DNA from: Desulfovibrio sp. X2
GTDB taxonomy: Bacteria > Desulfobacterota > Desulfovibrionia > Desulfovibrionales > Desulfovibrionaceae
Direction: 5' to 3'
Length of the DNA stretch: 64,000 nucleotides
Assembly: GCF_000422205.1 (NCBI RefSeq)
Contig: NZ_ATHV01000018.1
Span: 40,401-104,400, forward strand
The notes beneath the pieces were generated by a model. That model was not told the DNA's origin, did not search any database, and saw only the letters and a program-made list of their open reading frames with translations. This document shows, piece after piece, positions 7,334 to 15,174 of the stretch (position 1 is the first letter of the stretch; each line of letters starts with the position of its first letter). A program made the translations under genes and the position numbers.

Positions 7334-7909
7334 GTGCGGACCTTTCTGCTCCTTTTACTTCTTGGGGTCACCATCCTCGTTTGGGCCAAGATCATCATCA
7401 CCGCGCCTAGGGCATGGCGGAGGCGGAAGGAAGGAGGGTTTTGGGCTGCATGGAAGGCCGTGGCCTTGGAAGATCGCGAGCGCTACAGGCAAAGCCAGCT
7501 CGCCAAGAAGGCCGAGAAAGCGAAACCCCATCTGGACCTGACTCCGGCCACGGACTATGATCCGAAGACGGGCGAGGTCTATGGTGATGGCGGACATGCG
7601 TCCAAGAGCAGGGCCATTGAACGGTGGGAGGCCAGCCTCGTGCAGATATGGTCCGGGAGCGAGGATGTCGAGTTCACCTATGAATCGAGAAGCGGCAAGG
7701 TTCGCAGAAAGGTCACGGTGCAGACGGTTCTTCGCAATGAGACATTCTCCACATATCTGCGCGGCTTCTGCCACGTGCGCAACGAGGAGCGCACGTTTTC
7801 TACAGACTCCATCTGCACGAAAATACTTGTCAAAGGGAAGCGATACGATGTCGAGGACTTCCTCTCGGGGATGCTGGGGATATCGGATGATGATCTTGGG
7901 TGGACCTAG
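7334..7909 (+). CDS. Membrane-anchored WYL-like domain protein
   Basis: A 191-residue protein with an N-terminal transmembrane anchor (FLLLLLLGVTILVWAKIII, about residues 4-22), a basic charged linker (RAWRRRKEG onward), and a C-terminal domain from about residue 112. That domain resembles WYL: VEFTYESRSGKVRRK, then TFSTYLRGFCHVRNEERTFSTDSI, matching the usual I-x-Y...YL-x-GxxxxRxExRTFxxDRI pattern. No DNA-binding domain is present, unlike most WYL regulators. The GTG start at 7334 has TAGGAGGG upstream. It is controlled by a repressor operator and so belongs to the lysogeny circuit; function unknown. Confidence 0.65.
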   Translation: MRTFLLLLLLGVTILVWAKIIITAPRAWRRRKEGGFWAAWKAVALEDRERYRQSQLAKKAEKAKPHLDLTPATDYDPKTGEVYGDGGHASKSRAIERWEASLVQIWSGSEDVEFTYESRSGKVRRKVTVQTVLRNETFSTYLRGFCHVRNEERTFSTDSICTKILVKGKRYDVEDFLSGMLGISDDDLGWT

Positions 7910-7919
7910 GAACACCACC

Positions 7920-7954
7920 TTGACACACATTTCGTACTAGGGCAGATTGCCCTA
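7920..7954 (+). promoter_or_regulatory. Promoter and perfect repressor operator for the antirepressor operon
   Basis: A consensus -35 TTGACA (7920-7925) is followed by the perfect 17-bp operator TAGGGCAGATTGCCCTA (7938-7954), which overlaps any -10 at about 7943-7948. Repressor binding would block this promoter. The 225 bp from here to the start at 8180 holds no clear gene and may be a long leader. Confidence 0.65.
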
Positions 7955-8179
7955 CAGGAGCTCGTAACTCCTAGATCGCAGGACGGCCCCACGCCCGTCA
8001 GACTTCGTGGGATTTCTTGCTTTCCGGCCTCGGAAAGCCCATTCGGCGCATCTTTGTGCCGGGTGTGGGACGAATACAATACCCTTCGGGGGAATACTCC
8101 CGCCGCTCCTGCGCGGTTACGAGCACCCGGTCTTGCTGATCGTACAGCTACGGCCCATCGTTAATCGCAGGAGGTCCAC

Positions 8180-8356
8180 ATGTCTTCTCGCCTCACCCTC
8201 GTCATCCGGGTCGATTTCAAGACCCGCCGCGTGCTCGCCGTGTTCGGCGGACGCCGGTCCAGGCTGGCCCCGGCCGCGCCGCGCGCGCCCCTCCCCGCCC
8301 ACCTATTGCGCCTCACGACGGGAGCGGCTACGGCCTCCCAAGGTGGCGCGCAATGA
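8180..8356 (+). CDS. Small phage protein, 58 residues
   Basis: A short basic ORF (starts MSSRLTLVIRVDFKTRRVLAV) with a strong AGGAGG seven bases before the ATG. Its stop overlaps the Bro-N gene start as ATGA, indicating translational coupling. The N-terminal half could form beta strands; the C-terminal half is Ala/Pro/Arg-rich. I do not recognise it. Confidence 0.6.
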   Translation: MSSRLTLVIRVDFKTRRVLAVFGGRRSRLAPAAPRAPLPAHLLRLTTGAATASQGGAQ

Positions 8357-9327
8357 CAAGCAGCCTGACCCCCTTTGCCTTCGACGATTCCCTGGTCCGG
8401 GTGCGCACGGACGACGCGGGCAACCCGTGGTTCGTGGCCAAGGACGTGTGCAACGTCCTTGATCTCGGCAACCCTTCGCAGGCTGTCAGCGACCTGGAAG
8501 ACGACGAGAAAAATACCATCAGCATTGCTGATGGAAATCGCGGTAATCCCAACATGCTCATCATCTCCGAGTCCGGCCTCTACTCCCTGGTCTTCCGTTC
8601 CCGGAAGCCGGAGGCGCGGCGCTTCCGGAAGTGGGTGACGGCGGAAGTCCTTCCCGAGCTGCGCAAGACGGGCAGCTATCAGGCCGGTTCCGGCCCGGCC
8701 TCGGCCAGCCTGGAGGATCTGCACGAGCTGGTGGCCACATGGGCCATGCTCGCGGAGCTGCCGCGCCAGGCGCTGCTCACGCAGATTTATGCGCAGTTCG
8801 GCCTCACGCGGGAGGAGCCGCCAGCAGGGGCCGTCCTGGACGCTGCGCGCTACGTGCTCGCCAGGAACGCGGACCTGCTGCGCAAGGGGCGCTCTGTCGG
8901 CCTCAAGGCCGTGCGGCAGTACGAGGCCTTCACCAAGGGAGAGGAGGAGGAACCGGCCCTGGTCACGGCCTTCTGGCAGCAATTCGACCTGTTGAACGCC
9001 GAGGGAGGGCCGGAGGGGCAGAAGCCCGGCTGGCTCAACCACTCCCGCTCCCCCGCGCTCATGGCCGTGAACCTGCCGCAGTTCCTGCGCGCCTCGCAGG
9101 CGCGCGGGCTCTACGTCTTCGACGCGCCCGAGCTGCGGCGCCTGCTGCGCGCCAGCACCCCGCGCAAGCTGGTGGAGAGCAACAAGGCCATGTACAGCGC
9201 GCACACGGGCAAGGCCCTCAAGTGCTGGGTCTTCTACCTCGCGCCTGGACCCTGCCCCCTGATGAACCTATCATCCGATACCGACGACGCGCGTCCTGAA
9301 TCGCAAACGGAGGAGGCGGACGTATGA
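8353..9327 (+). CDS. Bro-N family phage antirepressor
   Basis: A 324-residue protein whose first ~110 residues match the Bro-N (BRO/antirepressor) domain: VRVRTDDAGNPWFVAKDVCNVLDLGNP, then DLEDDEKNT, ISESGLYSLVFRSRKPEARRFRKWVTAEVLPELRKTGSY. Such proteins counter the lysogenic repressor or bind DNA. The C-terminal ~200 residues are a phage-variable region that I cannot assign. It is the main gene of an operon beginning at the operator-bearing promoter at 7920, so it would be silent in the lysogen. It overlaps both neighbours by four bases. Confidence 0.9.
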   Translation: MTSSLTPFAFDDSLVRVRTDDAGNPWFVAKDVCNVLDLGNPSQAVSDLEDDEKNTISIADGNRGNPNMLIISESGLYSLVFRSRKPEARRFRKWVTAEVLPELRKTGSYQAGSGPASASLEDLHELVATWAMLAELPRQALLTQIYAQFGLTREEPPAGAVLDAARYVLARNADLLRKGRSVGLKAVRQYEAFTKGEEEEPALVTAFWQQFDLLNAEGGPEGQKPGWLNHSRSPALMAVNLPQFLRASQARGLYVFDAPELRRLLRASTPRKLVESNKAMYSAHTGKALKCWVFYLAPGPCPLMNLSSDTDDARPESQTEEADV

Positions 9328-9602
9328 GCCCAGAACACACGGACCCCACGTACAAGGACGCCGTCGCCGTCGTCTCCGGCCTCGAGCGCCTCTCAGACGA
9401 CCTCGTCGAGCTGATTGCCGAGATAGGCACGGCGGAGCGCAATCTGTACCAGGATCTCGCGGAGATTCAGGCGCGGGGCTGTGCTCCTGCCGCGCGAATC
9501 GAGGAGCTGGACAATCTCCGGCGCCAGCTCTCCTGGCTGGCGGGCGACGTGGAGCGCATGCGGGCCGCGCTCACACGGGAGGGAACACATCATGGAAGCT
9601 GA
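9324..9602 (+). CDS. Hypothetical phage protein, 92 residues, coiled coil
   Basis: An acidic, helix-rich protein with heptad-like spacing (SGLERLSDDLVELIAEIGTAERNLYQDLAEIQ and later RIEELDNLRRQLSWLAGDVERM), suggesting a coiled coil. Its start overlaps the antirepressor stop (ATGA), so it is translated with it. The function is unknown; co-expression with the antirepressor suggests a role early in induction. Confidence 0.65.
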   Translation: MSPEHTDPTYKDAVAVVSGLERLSDDLVELIAEIGTAERNLYQDLAEIQARGCAPAARIEELDNLRRQLSWLAGDVERMRAALTREGTHHGS

Positions 9603-9768
9603 TCCTATCGTGAGGCTCTACCTGGATGCAGAGGCCTTGGAGGCCGTGGCGAAGCTCCTGCCGGAAGAGCATGAGGGAATAGGCCTCGTGCTCGGCCTGC
9701 TCGGGGCAGACATCCGCAAATGCGGCGAAGCCATGGAGGCGCGGGAAACCGCCAAGGCCCGCCTCTAG
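9592..9768 (+). CDS. Hypothetical phage protein, 58 residues
   Basis: A short acidic protein (MEADPIVRLYLDAEALEAVAKL) with a good GGGAGGG before the ATG at 9592, overlapping the previous gene by 11 bp. It is the last gene before a strong terminator, so it closes the antirepressor operon. No recognisable domain; mostly helical by composition. Confidence 0.6.
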   Translation: MEADPIVRLYLDAEALEAVAKLLPEEHEGIGLVLGLLGADIRKCGEAMEARETAKARL

Positions 9769-9778
9769 CCCTGCCGCT

Positions 9779-9820
9779 CCCCCGGCTGCGATAGGGGCAG
9801 CCGGGGGAGTTTCTATTTCT
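9779..9820 (+). terminator. Rho-independent terminator of the antirepressor operon
   Basis: A 13-bp stem (CTCCCCCGGCTGC at 9779-9791, GCAGCCGGGGGAG at 9799-9811) with loop GATAGGG, then TTTCTATTT. Confidence 0.85.
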
Positions 9821-9842
9821 ACACAAAAAATACACATGCAAC

Positions 9843-9868
9843 TTGACGCCTACACATTTAATGTGTAG
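9843..9868 (+). promoter_or_regulatory. hicAB promoter with perfect 19-bp palindrome
   Basis: TTGACG (9843-9848) is followed by CTACACATTTAATGTGTAG (9850-9868), a perfect palindrome around T9859. TACACA half-sites occur just upstream. HicB antitoxins with RHH domains repress their own operons through such palindromes, so this is the likely autoregulatory operator. The -10 is not clear. Confidence 0.6.
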
Positions 9869-9896
9869 TTGTTTTCTCACGGCGAACGGAGGAAAT

Positions 9897-10085
9897 GTGG
9901 ATAGCAAGACGGTCATACGGAAGCTCGAAGAGGACGGTTGGTTCCACTGCGGCACGCGCGGCGACCACTGGTACTTCAAGCACCCGACGAAGCCCGGCAA
10001 GGTCACTGTTCAGCACCCGGTCAAAGACCTCTGGATCAAGAACGTCAAGAGCATCGAGAAGCAGTCCGGGGTGAAGCTGCGCTAG
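9897..10085 (+). CDS. hicA: HicA-type mRNA interferase toxin
   Basis: A 62-residue HicA: VDSKTVIRKLEEDGW, then GDHWYFKHPTKPGKVTVQHPVKDL. The conserved His that gives HicA its RNase activity lies in the GDHWYFKHP segment. Start GTG 9897 has CGGAGGAAAT upstream; the in-frame extension to 9843 would overlap the palindromic operator and is rejected. Toxin upstream of antitoxin is the usual hicAB order. In a prophage it may act in maintenance or phage exclusion. Confidence 0.88.
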   Translation: MDSKTVIRKLEEDGWFHCGTRGDHWYFKHPTKPGKVTVQHPVKDLWIKNVKSIEKQSGVKLR

Positions 10086-10134
10086 GCGGCTTCCCCCCCC
10101 GGACGCGCGAAAAGAATAGAAAAGAGAGGGCGAC

Positions 10135-10602
10135 ATGCACTACATCGCAGCATTCCACCCGGCGGAAGAGAAGGCGGGAGCCTTCACCGTGACCTTCCCC
10201 GACCTGCCCGGCTGCATCACCCAGGGAGACACCTTCACCGAGGCCTTCGCCATGGCGCAGGAGGCCCTGGAAGGGTTCCTCGACGTCATGCGCGAGGACA
10301 ACGACATCATCCCCGAGCCCTCCGGGTTCGAGGAGGCCATGGCCAAGGCCAGGGCCGAGGCGGAAGAGGACGGGGAGCCGCTCGCTCCCGGGACCATCTT
10401 CCAGGCCGTGCCCGTGCCGCCGCTCGACGTGCCGCCTGTGCGCTTCAACGTCTCCATGGCGCCGCACGTCCTGTACCGGATAGACCGCTTCGCCAAGGCG
10501 GAGGGCCTGACCAGATCCGGCTTCCTCGCCAACGCGGCCCGCCACTACATCAAGGATCTGGCCTCGGAAGACGCCAAGGACTGCCCGCCTGCGGCCCACT
10601 GA
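10135..10602 (+). CDS. hicB: HicB-type antitoxin with C-terminal RHH domain
   Basis: A 155-residue antitoxin. The N-terminal HicB fold (YIAAFHPAEEKAGAFTVTFPDLPGCITQGDTFTEAFAMAQEAL) neutralises HicA, and the C-terminal part (VRFNVSMAPHVLYRIDRFAKAEGLTRSGFLANAARHYI) is a ribbon-helix-helix DNA-binding domain used for autorepression. It starts 49 bp after hicA with GAGAGGGC upstream. It is the probable ligand of the palindrome at 9850-9868. Confidence 0.9.
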   Translation: MHYIAAFHPAEEKAGAFTVTFPDLPGCITQGDTFTEAFAMAQEALEGFLDVMREDNDIIPEPSGFEEAMAKARAEAEEDGEPLAPGTIFQAVPVPPLDVPPVRFNVSMAPHVLYRIDRFAKAEGLTRSGFLANAARHYIKDLASEDAKDCPPAAH

Positions 10603-10677
10603 TCCGGCGCGCTGGCGCAGCACAAGCAGATAGAGTGGTGGGGAAGTGGTAAGCCAACTCAACGCGGGAGAAAGAGT

Positions 10678-10977
10678 ATGGAACTTCTCAGCTATGGCGC
10701 AGCCTTTGTCCCTGTAGGCGACCATCGGGAAAGTCCTGAAAAGGGAACGTACAGGGTCATCTTTCCCGATCTCGAAAAGTGCGGCAGCGTGCTTGCCAAG
10801 AGCCTCGGGGAGGCCGAGCAAAAGGCGCAAAAGGCGCTTTCAGCGTGTCTTGCTGAAATGCGCGCCAAAGGTGAACACATCCCTAAACCACGCACCATGG
10901 ACGAGATCGTCGCGCAAGAGGAACGCCAGTATCCTCGTGGTACGATATTCCGATCAATAGACGAAAAAGCGAAGTAA
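10678..10977 (+). CDS. Solitary HicB-like protein, 99 residues
   Basis: Shares the HicB layout of the preceding gene (AAFVPVGDHRESPEKGTYRVIFPDLEKCGS, then LGEAEQKAQKALSACLAEMRAKGEHIPKP and PRGTIFRSI) but lacks the RHH tail and has no HicA partner beside it. The matching tail PGTIFQAVPV in HicB and RGTIFRSI here suggests a shortened duplicate. Possibilities are a decoy antitoxin or a second regulator. A good GGGAGAAAG precedes the ATG. Confidence 0.75.
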   Translation: MELLSYGAAFVPVGDHRESPEKGTYRVIFPDLEKCGSVLAKSLGEAEQKAQKALSACLAEMRAKGEHIPKPRTMDEIVAQEERQYPRGTIFRSIDEKAK

Positions 10978-11003
10978 TCTCAAAGGGATTAGAGCGCAAG
11001 GAA

Positions 11004-11039
11004 AAGGCCCCCGGACAGATCAACCTGTCCGGGGGCCTT
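11004..11039. terminator. Bidirectional terminator between hicB-like and ogr-like genes
   Basis: AAGGCCCCCGGACAG (11004-11018) pairs with 11025-11039 over 15 bp with a six-base loop. It serves the plus-strand hicB-like gene and the minus-strand ogr-portal-terminase transcript. Confidence 0.85.
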
Positions 11040-11060
11040 CTTCGTTCCCTCGCCGCCGGT

Positions 11061-11303
11061 CTACCCGGCCAGCACCTGCCGGGCCTGCGTGGGGGTGGAG
11101 CAGGACCGGAGCGCTTGGCGCACGGTATCGGGCAGGTCCAGCGCCGAGGGCGAAAGGGTGTGGCTGAACTCGACGTTCACTACGAAGGTGTGGCCGCATT
11201 CCGGGTTCGTGCAGGCGCAGTAGAGCTTGCGGAACTGCGGCGTCAGCTCGCGCGTGGTGGTGATGATTGCCTTGCTCTTGCACCGGTCACAGATGATCCG
11301 CAT
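11061..11303 (-). CDS. ogr: Ogr/Delta-like zinc-finger late gene activator
   Basis: An 80-residue homologue of P2 Ogr: starts MRIICDRCKSKAIITT and continues RKLYCACTNPECGHTFVVNVEFSHTLSPS. The CxxC and CxxxxC pairs form the zinc site. Ogr activates P2 late promoters through RNA polymerase alpha. The ATG at 11303 has GGAGGGAGGA upstream. It lies downstream of the portal gene on the same strand, so it may be partly co-expressed with the genes it activates. Confidence 0.92.
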   Translation of the reverse strand: MRIICDRCKSKAIITTTRELTPQFRKLYCACTNPECGHTFVVNVEFSHTLSPSALDLPDTVRQALRSCSTPTQARQVLAG

Positions 11304-11366
11304 GGTGTCCTCCCTCCTGAAAAAACACAATCGGGGTTCCCGCACCTGGCGTCAACCAGGGTGCGG

Positions 11367-12350
11367 TCAGTTTCCAGCCTGCGCGGCGTCCTCCTGGGCG
11401 AAGCCGACCCGGAACCCGGGCGGCAGGTGGTCGTTCACCTCGAGCAGGATCTCGCGCACGGGCTGGACCTCGTTCTTGGCGTAGATCGCGTCCGTCTTGG
11501 TGATGTCGCCGAATCCGGCCGTGTTGGTGGGGATGATGCTGGCCATGGCCGGGGGGATGCGGTGGGCCGCGATGATGTCGTCGCGGCTGATGTTCTTGAT
11601 CTTCTCCAGGTCGTCCTTCGTCGAGAAGTCGCCCACGGGCAGGATCTGCACGTCCTTCTCCCGGCCGTTCGGGATGTGCAGGTACATGTTCCGGAAGTTG
11701 CCGATGCCCTTGGCCCCCTGGATGGCGGTCCTGATGCGGTCGCTGTCTTCCTGCGCAAGGCCCGCGGCAGAGGCGTAGAAGATGTAGCCCATGTGCGCGC
11801 CGTTCAGGTAGTAGCGCCGCCTGAACAGCGTAGCGTCCTCGTTCAGCAGCATGGACTGGACCGCGCCCAGGTAGGCTGGCAGGCCGTAGACCTCCTGGGA
11901 CACGTCGTAGTTCTTCAGGTGGACCACCTCGCCGGGCTCGAAGGGCACGACCTGGCCGGTGCTCGAAAGCAGGCAGTAGCGGTCGGCCTCGGACATGCGG
12001 CGCATGTTGATGGCCGGAAGGTGCCGCAGGCCGATGACCTCGCCGTAGAAGTTGTGCACCTTCTGGAAGTAGGCGTTGGCGAACACGGCGTAGTCCGTGA
12101 CCGCCGCGTGCATGGCGCGGCGAGTGAGCGCGGGCGAGGTCTGAAAGCCGCGCATGACCATGTTGACTTTGAACTCCAGGATCGGGCCGTGGTAGGCGTT
12201 GGCGCGCAGCAGGCGCGCCAGGCCGCGCAGGGGCACCGGCGTCTGGTAGTAGCGCCCGTTGTCCAGCAGCCAGACGCCGAGATTGTCCATGATCTGCCCG
12301 GCCAGGACCGGCTCAGGGTCGCCGAACGTGAAGGCATGAATCGTGCTCAT
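11367..12350 (-). CDS. Q: Phage portal protein (P2 gpQ-like)
   Basis: A 327-residue PBSX/P2-type portal. Recognisable blocks are VPLRGLARLLRANAYHGPILEFKVNMVMRGF, ANAYFQKVHNFYGEVIGLRHLPA, VVHLKNYDVSQEVYGLPAYLGA and RDDIIAAHRIPPAMASIIPTN. The portal forms the dodecameric ring through which DNA enters the head. The start at 12350 has GGAGGGGA upstream and follows the terminase stop by 14 bases, so Q and P are co-transcribed on the minus strand as in P2. Confidence 0.95.
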   Translation of the reverse strand: MSTIHAFTFGDPEPVLAGQIMDNLGVWLLDNGRYYQTPVPLRGLARLLRANAYHGPILEFKVNMVMRGFQTSPALTRRAMHAAVTDYAVFANAYFQKVHNFYGEVIGLRHLPAINMRRMSEADRYCLLSSTGQVVPFEPGEVVHLKNYDVSQEVYGLPAYLGAVQSMLLNEDATLFRRRYYLNGAHMGYIFYASAAGLAQEDSDRIRTAIQGAKGIGNFRNMYLHIPNGREKDVQILPVGDFSTKDDLEKIKNISRDDIIAAHRIPPAMASIIPTNTAGFGDITKTDAIYAKNEVQPVREILLEVNDHLPPGFRVGFAQEDAAQAGN

Positions 12351-12364
12351 TTCCCCTCCGGGTT

Positions 12365-14188
12365 CTATCCGCCTATGGCCACCGTGCAGCCGCTCGTCCC
12401 GGTCATGCGGGCGAGCGGCTCGGCGGCCAGGGCGTGCATGATGCTCCAGGCCTCGTCCGCATGGCCTGTCTCGGCCGTGCGGTTCGCGGCGTAGGTGACC
12501 TGTCCGTTGCCCGTTACCACTCTGCGCACGCACATGAAGGCGTGGGCTATCCCCGTCTCGGCCGCGTCCCACTCCAGACGGCCCTGTTCCATGACCTCCA
12601 GCGCCTTGAGGACAAGAGCCGCCTTGGTCTGCACCGAGTAGACGATGGGCATGGCCAGCGGGCAGAAAGTCTTGACCTGCTCGTAGACGCCTATGCCCGG
12701 CCCGGTGGTGTCGATCCCGAGGTGCGCGAAGCGGTACTTGGCGCACAGCTCGCGGATGCGCTCAGTCTGCCAGAGGTAGGACTTGCCCACCCACTTGTGG
12801 CGTTCGATCACGCGAACCTTACCGCCGGACTTGAGCGGCGGCAGGGCCACAGTGAAGCTCGCGTCGTCGCGCGTGCGGCTCGGGTCGTAGCCGCCCCAGA
12901 CCGGCCGGTTGCCCACGGGGTGGGCGTCGCCCGGTCGGACGTCGTCCCAGTCCGCGGGATCGGCCATGCAGCCTTCGAGCAGGGGCAGGGAGAAGACGGC
13001 CATGGTGTCGTCGATGAACTCGCAGCCGAAGAGCTGGCGGAACTCCTCGGGCGTGTACTCGAGCCGGAGCTGCTTCGCGTCGAAGAGGTCGCAGCCGCCC
13101 TTCTCCGCGTCGGCCAGGGTCACGATCTGCCGCCACCAGGTGTCCGGACAGAGGACGCCCTGGCGGTGCGCCGCCGCGTCCGGCCATGGCTTGGGCCGGG
13201 CGAAGCGCTTCTGGTAGTCGGCCCCGGACCAGAGAGCGTAGGCCTCGTGCGTCACGGCCGATGGCGTGGAGAAGAGCGTGCGCCGCCATTTCTTGTGCGC
13301 GGCCATGCCCGTGGCCACCTTGAACAGCTCCCGAAAGCGCATGATCCAGAAGGCCTCGTCGATGTAGACGTGGCCGTGGTAGGACTGCGCGCTCTTCGAG
13401 TTGTTGGACAGGAAATGCAGCTCGGCCGGGCCGTTCGCCGTGTGCAGCACGAGCGGGTCGCCCGTGAGCGTGATGTCGAAGGCCTCGCCCACGAGCTGCA
13501 CGATGTAGTTCCGGAAAACCCGGGACTGCGCGCGCGTGGCGGAGAGGAAGATCTGGTTGTCGCCAGCGAGGCAGGCGTCCTCGAAAGACTCCTGGGAGAA
13601 GTACCACGTGGCGCCGATCTGCCTGCTTTTCAAGATGAAGCGATTGCGCTGCGCCTTGGCCACGCGCCAGCCGCGCTGGAAGTCGAAGAAGCGGGTGTGG
13701 AACTTCTCCTGGAACATGGCCGGGGTGATGCGGGAGACGTCGTTCTTGATCTTCTTGGCGCGCTGCTTGCGCGGCCCGTCGCCGCTTTGCTCTCCCCTCG
13801 ACCGCGCCTCGCCGTCCGGATGCGCCCCGGCCTCTCCCCCGGACGGCTCCTTGCGCGCCAGGGTCAGCTCCCGCGCCCGCAGGGCCTGCATGCGCTCCAG
13901 GGAGCCGACCAGGAGGTCCAGCTCCTTCAGGTCCTGCGCCGTCTTCGGCTCGCGCTCGACCAGCAGGGCCAGGCGGCGCGCCACGGCATCCTCGGCCGAC
14001 TCGTGGGTCAGCATGGCGTCCCACTCGCCGGACGCGGCCCAATGGTAGACCGTGCGCCGGGGCACGTTCAGGGCGTCGGAGATCTCGGCCACGGTGTAGC
14101 GCCGCAGGTACAGGCCCCGGGCCGCCGTCCTGATCTCCTCCGGGTACTGGCGCGCGCGCGCCGAGCCCTGGTTCTCGCAGCTCTCCAT
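12365..14188 (-). CDS. P: Terminase large subunit (P2 gpP-like)
   Basis: A 607-residue terminase. An N-terminal HTH (YTVAEISDALNVPRRTVYHW) is followed by an ATPase with SRQIGATW as P-loop (about residues 184-191) and Walker B VYIDEAFW (about 275-282). A C-terminal nuclease domain starts near GGYDPSRTRDDASF (about 430) with further acidic residues in LGIDTTGPG. It packages DNA with the gpM homologue. The start at 14188 (MESCENQ) is preferred over the ATG at 14245, which lies inside a likely promoter element; neither has a clear ribosome-binding site. Confidence 0.93.
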   Translation of the reverse strand: MESCENQGSARARQYPEEIRTAARGLYLRRYTVAEISDALNVPRRTVYHWAASGEWDAMLTHESAEDAVARRLALLVEREPKTAQDLKELDLLVGSLERMQALRARELTLARKEPSGGEAGAHPDGEARSRGEQSGDGPRKQRAKKIKNDVSRITPAMFQEKFHTRFFDFQRGWRVAKAQRNRFILKSRQIGATWYFSQESFEDACLAGDNQIFLSATRAQSRVFRNYIVQLVGEAFDITLTGDPLVLHTANGPAELHFLSNNSKSAQSYHGHVYIDEAFWIMRFRELFKVATGMAAHKKWRRTLFSTPSAVTHEAYALWSGADYQKRFARPKPWPDAAAHRQGVLCPDTWWRQIVTLADAEKGGCDLFDAKQLRLEYTPEEFRQLFGCEFIDDTMAVFSLPLLEGCMADPADWDDVRPGDAHPVGNRPVWGGYDPSRTRDDASFTVALPPLKSGGKVRVIERHKWVGKSYLWQTERIRELCAKYRFAHLGIDTTGPGIGVYEQVKTFCPLAMPIVYSVQTKAALVLKALEVMEQGRLEWDAAETGIAHAFMCVRRVVTGNGQVTYAANRTAETGHADEAWSIMHALAAEPLARMTGTSGCTVAIGG

Positions 14189-14233
14189 GCCGCCGCCATA
14201 GCACGGCCCAGCCTGCCCCTCCCGCTCTGCGAA

Positions 14234-14254
14234 TCCGATATCCATTGAATCGGA
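14234..14254. promoter_or_regulatory. Inverted repeat between divergent late operons, candidate Ogr site
   Basis: TCCGAT (14234-14239) and ATCGGA (14249-14254) lie midway between the divergent P and O genes, where P2 has its divergent late promoters. Read on the minus strand, a TGT-N12-ATA element overlaps it, one base from the TGT-N12-ACA Ogr site of P2. The function is inferred from position. Confidence 0.4.
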
Positions 14255-14292
14255 CAGCGCTTTCTTGCGCGCGGCTTGCCGGATGTGCCTAC

Positions 14293-15162
14293 ATGCCGTC
14301 CATGAACAAGCCCGCCCTCGTCACCGATTTCGTGAAGATCGGCCAGTCCGGCAAGGCCATCGACGGCCGGGACATCGCCCCGCAGTGGCTGCGCGACGCG
14401 GCCGAAACCTACAAGCAGGACACGTACACCGCCCTGATCTGGCCGGAGCACATCCGCATCCAGAACTACGGGAAGGTGGTTGAGCTGCGGTCTGACGAGA
14501 AGGACGGGGTCGTCTCCCTGTATGCGCGTCTGGCCCCCAACGCCTCCTACATGCTGAACAACAGGTTCGGGCAGCAGCTCTTCACCAGCATGGAGGTGGC
14601 CCCCAATTTCGCCGGGACCGGCAAGGCCTACCTCGTGGGCCTGGGCGTCACGGACTCGCCTGCCAGCCTCGGCACGGACGAGATCAAGTTTTCCACCCGC
14701 AAGAACGCCTCCGACAGCGTCTTCCTGCCCGGCGTCGAATTCTCCTTCCCCTCTCCGGAGGAGGACGGCGAGGCCCCGAGCTGGTTCACGCGCTTCATGG
14801 AGCGCTTCACAACCACCAAAGAGGACACGGAGACCATGGACCAGAAACAGTTCGATGCACTGACGGCCCAGGTCGATACCCTGGCCGCCTCCGTCAAGGA
14901 GATCGCGGGCAAGGTCGAATCCCTGGCCGCCAAGCCCGCCTCCGACGAGGCCGGAACCGAGGCCACACCCGGCGCCGGGAGCGAAGCGAAGACCGAACCC
15001 GGCACCGCGGCCGACGGCGAGAAGTTCGCGGCCATCGAGGCCGGTCTGTCCAAGCTGGGCACCCAGCTCGACGAGATCTCCAAGCGCTTCGAGGCCGCCC
15101 GCCCGGGCACGACCGCCCCCGCCAGCTCCGGCCCGTCCGGCGAGCAGGACCCCCTCTACTAG
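14293..15162 (+). CDS. O: Capsid scaffolding protease (P2 gpO-like)
   Basis: A 289-residue protein with an N-terminal protease domain (about residues 8-160: DFVKIGQSGKAIDGRDIAPQWLRDAAETY, LIWPEHIRI, GVTDSPASLGTDEIKFS). The catalytic His and Ser blocks match gpO. It ends in a scaffolding helix (DQKQFDALTAQVDTLAASVKEIAGKVESL) and a low-complexity Ala/Gly/Thr tail. It shapes the procapsid and cleaves itself and the capsid protein. ATG 14293 is used; ATG 14302 is possible. Confidence 0.93.
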   Translation: MPSMNKPALVTDFVKIGQSGKAIDGRDIAPQWLRDAAETYKQDTYTALIWPEHIRIQNYGKVVELRSDEKDGVVSLYARLAPNASYMLNNRFGQQLFTSMEVAPNFAGTGKAYLVGLGVTDSPASLGTDEIKFSTRKNASDSVFLPGVEFSFPSPEEDGEAPSWFTRFMERFTTTKEDTETMDQKQFDALTAQVDTLAASVKEIAGKVESLAAKPASDEAGTEATPGAGSEAKTEPGTAADGEKFAAIEAGLSKLGTQLDEISKRFEAARPGTTAPASSGPSGEQDPLY

Positions 15163-15174
15163 GAGCGCAGACAC

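Noticed and set aside
8007..8462. A 151-codon frame across the antirepressor leader
   Set aside because: It overlaps the better-supported 8180-8356 gene and the start of the Bro-N gene in another frame and has no ribosome-binding site.
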